Source: Ilyonectria destructans (Eukaryota; Ascomycota; Sordariomycetes; Hypocreales; Nectriaceae). Taken from it: DNA of 64,000 bases. Position 1 is the stretch's first letter. Every line of letters starts with the position of its first letter. The stretch lies in NCBI GenBank assembly GCA_020740775.1, contig JAHEWK010000002.1, positions 2,542,001 to 2,606,000 of the forward strand. The letters run 5' to 3'. The notes beneath the pieces are model-generated. The model had not been told where the DNA came from and searched no databases. It was given only the letters and a program-made list of their open reading frames with translations. Below are positions 34,019-46,830 of this stretch, one piece after another. The translations under genes and the position numbers were made by a program.

Positions 34019-36978
34019 CGACATGCAGCGCTATCTACGAAATCTTTGGAAATGTCTTGGATTTGTTTGACAATCATGTCATTGTTTGCTTGTTGTAATT
34101 GACCTCCGAGTGTAAGCGGCGACTTGGCCTCTCTAGCTGAGTCTCAGAATGTCACCTAGCTTGTTCTAGAGGCTACAATGGCCAAGGCAGAGTCACCCGT
34201 GTCTCATGAACGAGGCTACGTATTCAATAGACCCATATAGTCTCATGTCAATATCACAATGTGTACTAGTCCATTCGCATGTTGCCGGCCACGTCAGAGA
34301 TAGCGGCAGCAGCGTCCGTCTCCCCGCGAAGAAGGCGGGAAATCTCACTCTCCATGCGTCCGCGGAGAACGGAGAACGCAGATTCGCTCAGCCCATGGAG
34401 ATTAACTTGCAGATTACTCTGCAAGCCAAGGCGCGGATGCGGTGTGAGACGAGCCGTAGTGTGACCCTAGACGCAAACATCGATGCCTGAGGCCTCTCAC
34501 GGTGAACTGGCGCGCAGCCTGGTCTGAGGTCTGGGGAATTCGGGGTCATCGCTATTCCCCTCTCATTGACCATGATGTTACTCAAACATCTTCCCTCGAG
34601 TATTCGTATCTCTCCGTAACACATCGACGCCACAGATTGCATCTCCTGGCCCGTTCGACGTCACATCATGATCTCATCTTGTCTCGAAACCACCAACACC
34701 ACGCAGCACCCCTTGAAGCTCTGATACACGCTCAAGCACAAACCTCACTCCGGATGGCAAAACAAACGACATGACGGTCACATCGCACCGACAATCCTCT
34801 CCGTCGAAATTGACGCATGTTAGAGTAGCTCACCTCCAACCATTCAGACCCGTGATTTTGGGTGGTTCATCGCAATTACTAAACTATGACCTGGTTCATC
34901 TCGTAGCCCTACCCTGTAGCCACATCCAGTACCCCAAGTGTGTTATTGTACGTCTAGTTCGGCTTGTAACACTCAGCCGTCGCTGTCACATCTTCCAGCG
35001 ACTCGTTCTCATCTTCCAGCGACTCGTTCTCATCTTCCAGCGACTCGTTCTCATCTCTCGTGTCTAGAATCGTACTGGGCTTCTTTACCCGCTTTCGTTG
35101 GCCAACTCAATTCTCTTCAGCTCTTAGCTTCATCCAGCCTTCAGGGTTCGTAGACCATCTCAGATAACTCAGCCCATGTTGACGTAGCTTATCTCTGACT
35201 CGCACCCAGCATTTCTCACGACCTCCAGACTAGTTTACAATTGGTCACTCCTCCTCAGCCCTCCCCACCCAGAAGCCCAGCCTCAAAATTGCCCGGCATC
35301 TCTTAAACCGGATTGCCATGGCCACCAGAAGTCGGCCCATACCGGAATCTCGTCTGACAACTTGCCGGTATCCCCGACTCAGAGCTGTCATGAATCTCCA
35401 CGTCGCCATGTCTGAACACCCAGAAATGCTTCGGACTTTTTGACCGAGTTGCAACAACCATCGACGTTCGACACATCGCAGAGTGCATTCTACGAGGCTG
35501 ACATGCGCCATTGCCTCAAATTGTTTTTGCGCCCTAGACAGGCTTGCAGTAGCCAACGCCAACACAAGCCCTCCGCACTTATTGGATGACAGTGCTCGCA
35601 ACATGGCTTGCCTTCACCGAATCGCAAGAAGCCTCGGGAACAAGCACATCCCACAGCCTGGTTAACCAACACGACTAGATCATCTGCTCAAGTTGCTCCC
35701 GATTTCCAGACCGACCCGCGCTGACCGACGCCTGGACGAATGCCTCGCTCTGTAACGCACCTGGACTGTCCACTCGAGGATTGGATTCCATCACCAACTT
35801 CCAAAATGAAGCTCTTCTTCCCGCGATCCGCCTGGGGTTCGCATCTCAGCCGTCACGGTTCGCATACTCGGTGAAGCCAAGCAGCACCAGCCCGCTCCGA
35901 GCCTGGTTTGGATGTAGCAGCAGCTTCAACCGGTTAGAATTGTCTTGGATTGCTACACCGACCTGCGGGGGCCAACGAAGGCCCGCAGTGCGTCTCAGAT
36001 GCCTTGTCGCCTCAGCCTGTTGTAAGTAGGTTTCGTCATCGGCTTGCAGCAACTTCCACCAACATCCTGCCGGTATCGCTTGCCCTAAATTACGCTACGT
36101 TCATTACCGAATTTCAGCGACCATCTGTTTGTTCATCACGGCCTCCTTGGTTTCTCGATTGTGGAGAGGAACCGGGAGACTCGCGCAAGCGGAGGACGAG
36201 GAGGACTTTGAAAACCCCTACGGGTTTGAACTGCAAAGGAGAAACTTTCCTACTCGGCTTCTCAAAAAACACCAAACCAAGGGTGTTGGTGGCGGCTATC
36301 GTGATGTTGGTGGCTGACGATGAGCCGCATCCCTTACCCTTCTCCAACATGTTCATCCCGTCCAAGTCTAGCCCATCTGCTCACCGCATTGGCAATCTCA
36401 TCACCATACATGGGTGACAGTCCGCAGAGCTGAGGTACACAGCTGCACTTCCTTCAACTATCGTTACTTCCTGCGCTCCTGTTCGTCGACATGCACACAA
36501 ACCCGCGGGGGTCGAGACGACGCGAGGCGAAGAAATGCTTGTTATGCATGCCACTGGACAATTGGCGTGCTCTCAATTGCTTTGGACTTCACCGAGTCCT
36601 TGGCATACTGCACTAGGAAGGACAGAACGAAGCAACTAAAACGCCAACATCCAGTGAACCGCCGTGTCATTTCTCACAATCCTTCCCGGCGTCGTTGTGC
36701 GCCTAGCGCCAACTACCGCACCCGCACGGAAGGTAGCCAATCAATCCAACAATGGCCACGACGCTGCGATCCCAGACGGGGAATCAACCGATGATGCGGG
36801 ATAGGCTCATCTACACCCGTCGAGTTTTGTCTGAAGTTTCCAGAGTAATGGAACTGGCATCACTTCACGAGAGTATGAGAGTCCTGGGTTCTATAGGCGT
36901 GCAATGCCCCAAAGTGAATGTCTGTTCGTTCCCTACCAACCAAACCACGTAAATGAGACCTGTTGGTACTATCTACGA
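34019..36978. other. Intergenic region without a supported gene
   Basis: About 3 kb. Several open frames of 80-155 codons exist on both strands, but they overlap, show no domain, and have no splice-consistent extension. A 21-bp tandem repeat lies at 34989-35056. Nothing else was recognised. Confidence 0.4.
34989..35056. repeat. 21-bp tandem repeat, 3.2 copies
   Basis: CATCTTCCAGCGACTCGTTCT is repeated perfectly at 34989, 35010 and 35031, plus a five-base remainder. Confidence 0.9.
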
Positions 36979-38478
36979 TCACTCTCTCCTTACCCTTCGC
37001 GCCTCTTCGTGTCCAAAGTATTCTTTCTCAGCGTCGTAGAAGAACCGCTGCTCCATCATCTTGCGAGCGAGCAGAGCCTTCCGCCCAGGTGGTGCTATGA
37101 ACTCTGTCAAGAGCGGGGCAATGACGCTCTTGTAAAACTCCGTATACCGGTATTCGTAATACGGAGGTATTGGCACCACGAGTTCGCCGAACAAGAAATG
37201 CCAGAAGACGTCGTACGTCAGGTCTGGGTGCCGCAAGGCCATGGCGATAGCCGTATGGCACCACCATTCCATCTCGTCCCATTCTTTGGAAAGCTGTGGC
37301 GGCACCTGGAGAGCTCTCTCGCGCTCTCGAATTGCTGCAACAAGACGACCGGCCTCTCTGTTGAATGATTTTGTATGTCCGATCATCCACTCGGGGGGGC
37401 CACCAACCAACCAAACGGGCGGGACAAATATCTGTATCGGAACGACGCAGCTCCATTCCCAGTCCGTGACGCCAACGAGGTTGAGGTCGTTATCAAAGAG
37501 CAAGTTGTTTAGGGTAACATCTAATTCCCCATGCATCAAGACAAATGGTCCCTTTTCGGTACTAGGGTCGAGCCAAGTATCAAGGACCAAACTGCGAAAG
37601 TAGTGTCGAGCGTAGAGGTATTGCTGTCCCCGACGAGTGTCGAGTCCTACATCACTGCATTTGTCGAATTCGTTGTCGGCCAGCCTGAGTAGAGCCTCGT
37701 TTACGAAGCTGCTTGTGGTGGAGAAAGTAGTTCGCGACGGGACCTTGGCGCCGGCGTCGAATCCCTGGATTTCCTGCAGCGACATCTCCATAGACATGGG
37801 ACGGTGACGCACGTGGATGTCATTGGGGTCGCACTCATACACTGGTCTCCCATCAACAATAGGGAGGCCAAGGGCTCCGACTTCGGGAAACTCGAGCTGA
37901 CGTAGTTGGATGTAGAAGTCGGCAAGTTGTCGGTAAAGCTTGCGTGTTAATATGTCCTGAATCTCGTTGGAACATTTCTTGGCTTGCGTGGGAAATGGGA
38001 AGTCAAGATCCGTCAGATTTCGCCCCGCAATGTAGTCCATGATAATGAAAGCCATCTGTATAGGACTGCCTTCGGCGAAGGAGTAGCCGTGCACACGGGG
38101 TATGGGAATGGTGGTTTTGGCACCAATATATCTGTGTGTAGCACGACCGAGAGTCAGATGAACAGCACTTGATACGATGCATTCATGGGTTTAAAGGTCA
38201 ATTCACCTCATGGTAGCCAACTCGGCCTCGATTTTCTCGTCAATCCAGACGACAAGTCCTGGGATGGGAAGTCGGACAACCCATGTATCCGGAGGGGATG
38301 TGGGAAACATGACAATGACACCGACATTGAAGGGGTTATATCGTAGGACCCTGGCTACCTGACACGAAAGCCCTCCGTGGTAAGATGACGCAAGACGGCA
38401 AATCTCGTCAAGGTCGAGGGAGTTGATGAAGCGATCACAATCCTTGCGGGCTTGGTCTTTCAGGATGGAATTCGCCAT
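36979..38478 (-). CDS. APH-family (aminoglycoside phosphotransferase-like) small-molecule kinase
   Basis: Two exons, 38478-38207 and 38131-36979, join across a 75-bp intron (GTGAAT...CACACAG) to give 474 residues. The fold family is APH/choline kinase-like: a start MANSILKDQARKDC, the N-lobe with ARVLRYNPFNVGVIVMF and WVVRLPIPG, the hinge MAFIIMDYIAGRNL, the catalytic loop VLMHGELDVTLNNLLFD (about residues 289-305) and the metal-binding GVTDWEW (about 311-317). In the consensus HGDLxxxN the Asp is Glu here. Fungi have many such genes with unknown substrates; they are not resistance genes by default. The gene is divergent from nothing close upstream and sits alone beside the repeat desert. The start ATG 38478 opens the conserved N-terminus. 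Confidence 0.82.
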
Positions 38479-39592
38479 CGTGAGGGGTGAATTGAACGAG
38501 TGAGTGGGATGGATGAACTTGATGAATAGAATAGCCGCGTCGAGTAGATGAGCTTGCTGTGAACCTGACGCCTGGGGGGTAGAGCAGGAGAAGTAGGAAG
38601 GAGAAGATGATGACTTGAATGATCCGTGGAGGGCTTGCGGAACACTGTGACGGGTAATTGGTCACCCCGCTCCGTTGTTTTCTTTTGCAAAAGTGCACAT
38701 TTACACGCTAGAGGGCATCATGGCTTTCAACTTGGCAGCTTCAAGGGCACCGCATGCGCCGAGGGATCAGTCCAAGAGGTTTCGGTAACTAGTCGAGAGA
38801 AAAATGGAGTCGAGAGAACAGGGGTCCTAAATACTAGTTCTAGATAGCTCTCTAGGCGCCAGGCGGTCATGACAACTCATTCCATTGCTTGCTGTGATGA
38901 ATTGCATAGCTGATATGGATGTATCCTCAAGTGTTTTGGGATTTTACACTGGGCTAATAATCAGGTCTTCCTAGTTTAGACATTTGCAAATTTCAGCCAC
39001 CCGTTTTTATAACGTCCACTTAGGTGTAGCACTGGTGATGGAGTCGACGAAGTGCCCTGCGACTACGGCGTTGGCGATGATGACGGCTCGCTGAAGGCGC
39101 GAACGCCCCTAAGAGCCTTGGTGCCGTTACTGAACTTGAGGCTGGCGTACTCTTGTATAGAATGGTAAACAAACTTCTCGAGGGGCAGTGTAGTAACTTC
39201 ATCTTTGATGGCTGGGGTGCGGCGCCAAAGTGAAGGAACGACGTCTCTATGAGGGAAGAGGGGACGGTCCCCCGCTCGTCCGACGTTTCTTGACCTTCCT
39301 CGGCTCATCGCGCTTTATTTGTGCCGCATGTCATGAGCCACGACCTCACCCGTGATCGTACGGATACAGCCATGCCCTGGTGGTTCGCAGTGACGTTCGA
39401 GATGGGGACAGACGACGGCGGAGAAACGCCCAAGTCCGAACGTTACTGTGGCTGACGGGGGTGGCGTGGCTTGTGTGTGGCTTGTGGTACGACGGACGGC
39501 CTTGTTCTCTTGCACAGACGAGGATTGTGTCGTTGAGTGAATGATTTCTGGGTCTGAAGGGATGCATCCGCGATCAATATCTCCTGCCTGAG
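38479..39592. other. Intergenic region with one coding-like stretch
   Basis: About 1.1 kb between the APH-like gene and the end of the GDE1-like gene. On the minus strand 39308-39063 reads an 81-residue frame (DVVPSLWRRTPAIKDEV, TLPLEKFVYHSIQEYASLKF), and a second frame just after it (VIIANAVVAGHFVDSITSAT) reaches TAA near 38996. Codon use looks natural, but the two need a frame change and I do not recognise the protein; it may be a relic. Confidence 0.3.
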
Positions 39593-42500
39593 CTAGCTAC
39601 CTTCTGAATTTTTCTTGTTGCTCAATGCCTGTTTGACAAGCTTGACCTTGTTGACAATGATCAAGTCAACGCCTGCTTCAGCTTGAATCTGCATAGCAAA
39701 GTTAGTGTGGGTGGGACGCAAACACACGTCGCAGAGGGTCACTCACTTCTACACAACCAACATCATCATTCAAAGGCCCGTACGTGGCGGTGTAAAGCCC
39801 TTGATTTCTGACAAATTCGACCAAGCCGGGACTCGCTACGAACGGCTCTGATGCCATGGCCACTCCAGCCAGGCCAAACCTATGGGCGAAGCGTACTGCA
39901 GTCTGTAGGCTCGTTGCTCTCATATCCCCTGTCGGCCAGTTTGACGAATCATTCAGAAAGAGGATGGGGTATGACTGCTGCTTCACCGCGAGCACCATGC
40001 AAATCTCCGGGCTGAAAGATGAGAAGATGACTCGGCGACGGGGCCCTGCGTGCGCATATGTCACCGAGAGGATTGTGTCAAGGAAGTGATTAACTTCGGA
40101 CGCGAAAGTGTCCATCTGAGAATCAACTGCCTCGTAAAGCATTGGGTATTCTATCACTTGGTTAGATAATGGGCTTACATATAGGGTAGGCGACGGGAGA
40201 GAATCACTCAGTTCTATGTCGAACGGGACCTCCTCCGGTAGGCTATGGAATAGCTCCTCAAGAGTGACGAAGGGCTCATGGATTCTATGGCTCCGGAGGT
40301 TTGGTTTGTAGCTGGGGTAGTTTAAAGTGAATTCCATCTGGCTGATGTGGGCTTCCGTGGCGCTGTCCAGTGGTGCGCAGACTGATCTGCGTCGCGAGCT
40401 AGGAAGAACACGGGGGCGCTCACGCTCATCCCATGGCAATCTTCCGGGCGGGCCGTGGGGCGGTTTCGAGATAGACTTCGCATCGTTGATGGCCGTGAAC
40501 TGATGATTTTTTAGGTTAGCAATAAGAAAGGAGTTGATGAGGCATGCAGACTCACCTGCTCGAAGGTAAGTGTGTGCATAGGTGCTTCAGAGCCCTTCTC
40601 AACTACGAGGAAATCGTGGTATATGACGGGAATATTATCTTTGGTCAACTGAACATCTGCAAGAACCGTTAGATGACGCTTTTGGGAAACGGATAGCGAA
40701 TTGGCAATCTGGTCTTACCAAATTCGACAACGTTAGCCCCGTGGTCAATGGCGGTTCGGAATGACTAGTTGGGTAGTTAGAAAGAGCCATAGTTATGAGA
40801 AAGATAAGGACCTCGTGATACCTGAAGCGTGTTCTCTCCAACTTGTAAGTAGGGCAAGTTATCGTTTTGTCCATTCCCTGCCCTCTCAGGTCAGTATACT
40901 TCTCTTAGGTGATGAGAAGCGCCTACCGCGATGGCCGCCGATAGTCGATGAGGACTCCAGTTTCAGAATCTGGGGATCTCTCGGTGGGCGTTGCCCCAGC
41001 TTAAAGGGACGGGCGACAACAAATGTGAAAACCACGGTTCCGACGTGGCCATATTTGTCACTGACAAGAGGTATGGTGAAGTCCCTGATCAGGCTCTCGC
41101 GGTTGGCCCCCAGACCTTCTTTCAGGCTGCCAAGGAGTGCGACGGCTGTTCCAATGGGCTTTTCCTCCAGAGAGCTCGTGATCTTGAAGACAATGGCTGC
41201 GCTGTCCGGATCGCCAGTTGTGAAGCACAAGGGTCGGTCAGAGGTTTCCGAAATAAGCGGAAGAGAGACTTTGTGTTCTTGTTGGTTGCGGTCTCCGAAA
41301 AGGTAGATACTAAGATCGAGGCACGTGTCGGGTATCTGAACTGGTGATATACATCTTCTGTATGGTGTCACATCGACCTCAGTTACCTTCTTGAATAGGT
41401 CCAGCGTCCCCAGGTAGACGAAGATGACCGAGTCGGTAGAGGAACGTCGTGGCAGAATGTTTGCTTCACCAAGTTGCTTCCCGGGCTTGGAAGTTAGGGA
41501 GGGTGACCCGCGTGCTTTGATGGTGTTTATGATTTTGACGTTGCCCCTATACGCAGCATGATCCTTAGGGACCCATCCTTGCCGATCAGGGATGCTGGCA
41601 TCAGCACCTGCTTGAAGAAGTGTTTCGACCATATCAGCATGCCCGTGTACACAGGCAGTGACGAGCGGCGTCCACCCTCTGGCACTGTCTTGGGCGTTGA
41701 CATCAACTTCTCGTGCGACGAGACCTTGGACTAAAACTGAGAGTCCATGTTCTGAAGCTAAATGTAGGACAGTCTTGCCGGATCTGCCAACAAATTGGAC
41801 ACCCCGACCTTCTTGGATCAGTCGCATGGCAATGTCCGTGAACTTGGACGAAATGGCCGTGGCGAGAATGTTTAATTTCTCGACCGGATCAGGTCCATCT
41901 GAGAGAATTCGGGACTTGTGTTCCGAGAGTAGAAGTTCAACCACACTTGTATGACCGTTCCGAACGGCGTAGTCCAACGGCGTCAAACCGAAGACATCCG
42001 GGCAGACACGAACTTGTTCAGGGGAAGTCTCTAAAGCTGGATTTTGGATGGCGGCTATGATTTCTCGACACACTCCATAGAGGCCTAGACGAGCTCCATA
42101 ATGAAGAGGCAAACGGCCCAGACTGTCTTGATTTTGCAGTAGGAGGAGTTGGCTTGGGTGGAGGTACTTCAGAATCTGGTGGAAGGCATTGGCTGCAGAA
42201 GGGCTGTCCAAATGCGGCTGAGAGCGGGCGAGCTGCTGAATGATCTGATGCAAATAGTCATCGTATCTGGGGGTAATGGTCTCATCCGGGCCAGACCGAA
42301 GACTAGACAAAAGAATATTTCGGCACCCAGAAGATCGATGAATGGTGGCGACTTGGACTAGTCGGGCAAGGGCCGATTGTCTCTCTGGGGAGGGATTTGG
42401 GTATCGGCGATTCAAGGCCGCCTCCAAGTGTATGGCATCATCCTCGCGCAAACACTGGATGCTTTCGGGTGGAAAGTGATGCATTCCAAAATGTTCAAGA

Positions 42501-43117
42501 AGCAATGACCGTGATGGTGTGCCTGCCTTTTCGCGTTTCATGGCTTCTCGCACGAGTTGCAAAATACCGTTCAGCTTGGGGAGCCATGGACCATGGGGAG
42601 AGGATTGGCCATGGCGGACAAGTCTTGGGAGGATATTAATGTCAGAGAGCTCTTCCGAGCTGTACCTGATGGCGGCCTTGTCGAAGATGCGGGAGAGAGC
42701 GTCGTGGTTGACCTTGGTATAGTGGTGACATTGGGTGACGTCGTGAACACACTCCAGCAATGAGGTCTGTAGGTCTTCCAGCTCCAACGTGGAGATACCG
42801 GAATACTCGGTCGGTTCCATAGAGTCAACATTGATGCCCCAATGCTCATCTAGAGCCTCGATTTGGGCCTCGATTTTGTGGTCTTGTGCAGAAAGTAAGT
42901 TGTCGACAATGTCAATCTCAAGGCGGATAGCTTCTTTCAGATCTGATGTCCGCTCAAGAAGTCAGTATTTAAAACAGACGATATCATACATGGAGGTGCT
43001 ACACTGACCTACGAGAGATGGCTTGGTGTTGACGAGAGCCTTCAGGCGAGAGTAGTCAATATAGGATTCCGTCCAGGCGGGGACTCGCCAGCGGTGCATG
43101 TTTCTGCCGAACCTCAT
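39593..43117 (-). CDS. SPX-ankyrin-GDPD protein, GDE1-like glycerophosphodiesterase
   Basis: Seven exons join in frame to 1058 residues: 43117-43009, 42942-40927, 40877-40822, 40764-40719, 40656-40556, 40499-39747 and 39688-39593. Introns are 49-66 bp in the parts measured, all GT...AG. The N-terminus MRFGRNMHRWRVPAW is SPX-like and KVNHDALSRIFDK (about 113-125) is its last helix. Ankyrin repeats follow at about 307-517, then a C2-like linker, then a GDPD domain from 705: HRGNG at 707-711, GENTLQSF at 722-729, EFDVQLTKD with Glu741 and Asp743, and YHDF with His756, all the expected catalytic residues. Yeast Gde1 cleaves glycerophosphocholine in the cytosol; the SPX domain senses inositol pyrophosphates. 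Here the SPX lysine cluster is largely absent, so phosphate sensing may be lost. PHO81/NUC-2 shares this architecture; the intact catalytic triad favours GDE1-like. Confidence 0.88.
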
Positions 43118-44487
43118 GCTTTCTGGAGCGGATTAATCTCCCAGGCATGGGGTACGATGGGGTAGGATGAAATTCTTTTGATATTCTTTTGGGCTCTAGG
43201 TAAGAGGAAAGGGGGACGGGATACGGGATGCACAGAAGCTCGTCGCTGTGGAGCCGGGTGTTAGATTATGACCAAAGTAAGCACTTAGGAAGCAGTCGAT
43301 ATGGTAGGAACCGATGAGTCGAGTGGGAAGCAAACCCCTAAGAAGGGCCTGGATCTGCCGTACGATGAGGAGGGCTGTGGCAAGCAAGGAGCAGGAATCA
43401 GGCTGCGGAAAAGGGGAAAATAGGAGCGGACGTACTGCTTCCCGTCTTTCGCGAACAAGCGTGTTACCACCATCTCATATCCCTCTCACGGCCAGTACCG
43501 ATAAACAAAGCTCATGCTGCCGGAGTATCCTTTTAAATGTGCTAAAGCTCCTGTACGGTCACTCCAGGGAGGTTCAACAAAGAAGCTTAGCTGAGGGGTA
43601 CATAGTTGCCCACCTACATTGGGTGGCGGCAGAAGTCTCGCCAACACTTGACGCTACGAGGATCTACATCAGAAAGCCCAGGTCCACACTGCAACTATCA
43701 CAACCACATGTTCCTCTGCGTCAATCAGTCCCAGCGAGGGTCATGTGGAGCCAGGAACGCACTGGAGCCTCAGCACAGTCAATGGGAGAATACACTCTCA
43801 ATGCATTGAGTCCAGCCACAGCAGCCACAATCCACCAACAATACAGTCCACTTTGTCTACCGTAAAAACCCAGCACATTCAGTATGGGGTAGCGCCTGGG
43901 CAAAGTGGAGAGAGAGGCGCAGGATCCTGGCGCCACTGTGGGTGAGTTTGACCTCTGAAAGAAAAATAAACTCGCAGATTGGCACAAAACTGAGGGGAAT
44001 CCCACTCCTGGATAGATATGTAGTGACTAGAGCCTCAGGGTGACTTTGTTATGTGCGGTATAGTGTGAGGGGATCTCACTCTCCCATGGCACTACCCATA
44101 CTAAATCCCTTTGACGGCCCTACAGTATGTAAGGGAGGTTTTATGTACAGGATCCACCAGCAACACGATACATCCGCTAATGCATTGCTACAAGAGAAAT
44201 AACCACACTGCATCTACTGCAGCAACGAATTTTTATATTATGTACATCAAGAGAGGGAAGCTGGCAGATTCTATTAGTTATAAAGGCAAGATACTTGGCC
44301 AGTTACTGTAAATTTGGGGGTGCGTGGGGCTGGTAGTAAAGAGGACAAACTGCAGCGGCGATAAATGTGATGTCACTTTATCCAGGGCTTTGGCTTCTAT
44401 TACTACCTCATTTAGGTGGCAGCCAATGCACCTCGATGCAAAAAGCCTCCTTTAGGACTGTCAAATGGATCCTTTGTCTGCATCAAG
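43118..44487. other. Intergenic region
   Basis: No supported gene in about 1.37 kb between two divergently oriented genes, so it should hold both promoters. A good ATG at 44465 starts MDPLSAS, a start often seen in fungal ankyrin/STAND proteins, but in a frame one base off from the downstream ankyrin exon. Confidence 0.4.
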
Positions 44488-46603
44488 ATGTATATTAACC
44501 CGAGTGGGTACTCAGCTCAACGAAGTGTCAGAAGCAACTCGGCCCAATACACCGAACTCCAGGCTCTCATCAACAACCGTCATCAAGGTATTAAGTCCTA
44601 CATCACCGAACAGCTCTCCCTCACGCTGGAAAAGATGAACGACATCAGCCCTCGCCTGCCGCAACTCCATCCAAATGTCGCCGAATTGCATGCCCGAACA
44701 GCATCAAACGAAAACACATCTCAACCCCAACGGTCCGACTCGCAGAAACAAATCGAGCCTGCCAATGTCGGCGACCAAAGCAGCCAAGCTTGGTGTGGTC
44801 GAGGATGCCCTTGTCGATGTCATGATACACGCCGCTCCCAGACACCCGCCATCCTGAGCCGCCTTCTCGGCCAGCTCTTTGTCGACTACTCCGGCATCCC
44901 TGTCATTACTCCCGAATCCAACCATCAAGCCTGCAAGCAGACCCGCATCTCCAAGGTCCAGGCCGAGTTCTGGTTCCCCGCCAACATCTTTTGGCCCAAA
45001 ATCATCCAACTCCAGGCAACTTATCAGGCTACCACCGGCCCATCCTTGCAGCTGCGGACCTATCGTCATGTACCGGACTCGGCGCCCGTTGTCAACTACA
45101 CCATCAACGGCAACATTAACGCCCTCAAGACGCTCTTCGCTCAAGGGCTGGCGTTTCCCATTGACGTCAGTGACACGCGCGGTTACTCCTTGCTCCGCGT
45201 AAGTTCAATTATCTCCACCCCCCCTCGCTCTGCTTATACCCTCGTAACCAAGTCAAGCCCTCCAAGCTGACATTGCATCTGCTCCCTTTTAGTGGGCCAT
45301 TTACTCGCAGCAGTGGGAAACATGTCGCTTCTTGTTCGACCAAGGGGCAGACGCCGACTATAGGTACCTCCTCAACGACTTTACACCGTTCTTCCTTTTC
45401 TCATCCGGTACTAATAAAGGAGTAGACCAAAGGCTCTAAGCGATAACAGCCCTCGCAACAAAGCCTCCGATCTACTTTTGCAGGGAGGCCTTGGGCGAGA
45501 GGCCGCCGATATCCTCACCCGCATTAGCTGTCGCGAAGACTGGTTGGAGGAACAAAACCTGCCCCTCTTGCACAGGATTGTCCTTGGCATCTCGGGCAGA
45601 AACCTCGTGCAGGAGCTTCAAGAGCATCCTGGATCTGTCAATGATCAAGATGCAATGGGACGCACAGCCCTTCTCTGGGCAGCAGCGCGCGGCGACGATG
45701 AGGCTGTCACCGCGCTTCTGCACTTCAATGCGAATCCCAACATTATGGACTGCCAGCATGCCGGTCCTGTGTCCTATGCTGCAGACCGAAATAACACCAT
45801 CTGCACTCGTATCCTTCTCGCTGCTGGCGCCGACCCGGATCCCATCGTCCCAGGCGGCTACAAGATCGGGAGCCCTCTCAATTGCGCGGCTCGCAACGCC
45901 AATGACCCCCTTCTTATCAAGGCATTGCTCGAATATGGAGCCAATGTCGATGCTGTAGGTCCCCATAGCCTTGGTTCCACCTTGTTTCCTTCCGGTATTG
46001 ACTTATTCTCAACCAGTGCGGTGTAGACGGACGGACTCCCCTCATTCATGCCGCAAAAACTGACAATGCTGAATTCGCCCAACTCTTTCTCCAGTACAAT
46101 GCAAAAGTCAATGCGATCTCGACTGCAGGACAGGCTCCTCTGACCACGGCTATTGTGAACAACAGCCACGGAGTCTTGAGCTTCCTGCTCCAGAGATGGG
46201 ATCAGTATAACGTTTGCCCCCATCTCATGGGCCCACACCTGCAAAAATTCACAGCGCAGTACGGTATGTAGTATCCCTTGCAAATTTGTCTTTCGAACAG
46301 ATTGCACCTTCATTTCGGTCAGATGTAGCATCTGGTGCTAATAATGCTCTCTGCACAGCTGACCTCCAAACCATGTCCATTCTCAAAACGAACCACTTCC
46401 GCCTCAAGCATGATGAGAGGTACAGCACTGGCGAGTTCGATACATTTCTCAATCAACGGCTCGATGTGAGCAAAGAAATGGAGCAGACTTTTGCTGAGCT
46501 GATGACTCTGATCCACACGCAGGCTGCTCGCCAGTCCGAGTACAGTGGAAGCTTGATGGAAAAGGGCATTGTCTTTGAGGGGGAGAAATTCAGTTCCCCA
46601 TGA
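44488..46603 (+). CDS. Ankyrin-repeat protein, five exons
   Basis: Exons 44488-45198, 45293-45363, 45426-45954, 46017-46263 and 46359-46603 join in frame to 600 residues. After a charged N-terminus (LQALINNRHQGIKSYITEQL) comes a Cys cluster WCGRGCPCRCHDTR and a region with FRVQ-like strands, then ankyrin repeats: NYTINGNINALKTLFAQGL, SLLRWAIYSQQWETCRFLF, DAMGRTALLWAAARGDDEAV, GSPLNCAARNANDPLLIKALL and GVDGRTPLIHAAKTDNAEFA. The C-terminus is helical and lacks repeats. Such proteins are a large, variable fungal family, partly linked to non-self recognition. The start is uncertain: the frame is open upstream to 44416 but only with a GTG, and an ATG at 44465 lies in another frame, so an upstream exon or a 5' frameshift is possible. 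Confidence 0.75.
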
Positions 46604-46619
46604 CAACATTTTAAACCCA

Positions 46620-46830
46620 CACGTGTCCGTTCCAATGCATCACGGAATACCATATCGACATGACCGAAACAGGCTTGGCAGACCTTGCAGCCTGTTGGGT
46701 TGTGGTGCCTGTGGCGGTAGCCTTTCTTGAAGAGCTTGTCTTGTGCGGTCCCGGAATAGTCAAACAGGCCTGGATTCTTAGTTAAGATATGAACTCGGTT
46801 ATTGGTGCCAAGCCAAGGGTGAGCCATGGC
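46620..46830 (-). pseudogene. Nucleoside-phosphorylase-like fragment of an NLR-type protein
   Basis: The minus strand reads LTKNPGLFDYSGTAQDKLF followed by HRHHNPTGCKVCQACFGHVD, which resembles the stretch of fungal PNP_UDP-domain (NACHT/ankyrin partner) proteins that reads like YPGAEQDxLFxAxYDH...CxxC. The frame is open from 46827 into the antisense of the ankyrin gene's last exon but the similarity ends near 46640. No phosphorylase core is found next to it. A short relic is the likely reading; identification is tentative. Confidence 0.35.

Noticed and set aside
34771..35067. Frame with FQRLVLI repeated three times
   Set aside because: The repeat is simply the translation of the 21-bp DNA tandem repeat; nothing else suggests a protein.
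35950..36417. 155-codon plus-strand frame
   Set aside because: No family motif, no promoter signature, and overlapping frames on the other strand are equally long.
21000..37000. Starship-type giant transposon
   Set aside because: No DUF3435 tyrosine-recombinase captain and no typical edge was found, although NLR and other accessory genes are near.
36979..38478. Antibiotic-resistance gene
   Set aside because: APH-fold proteins are common in fungi with other substrates; nothing here points to aminoglycosides.
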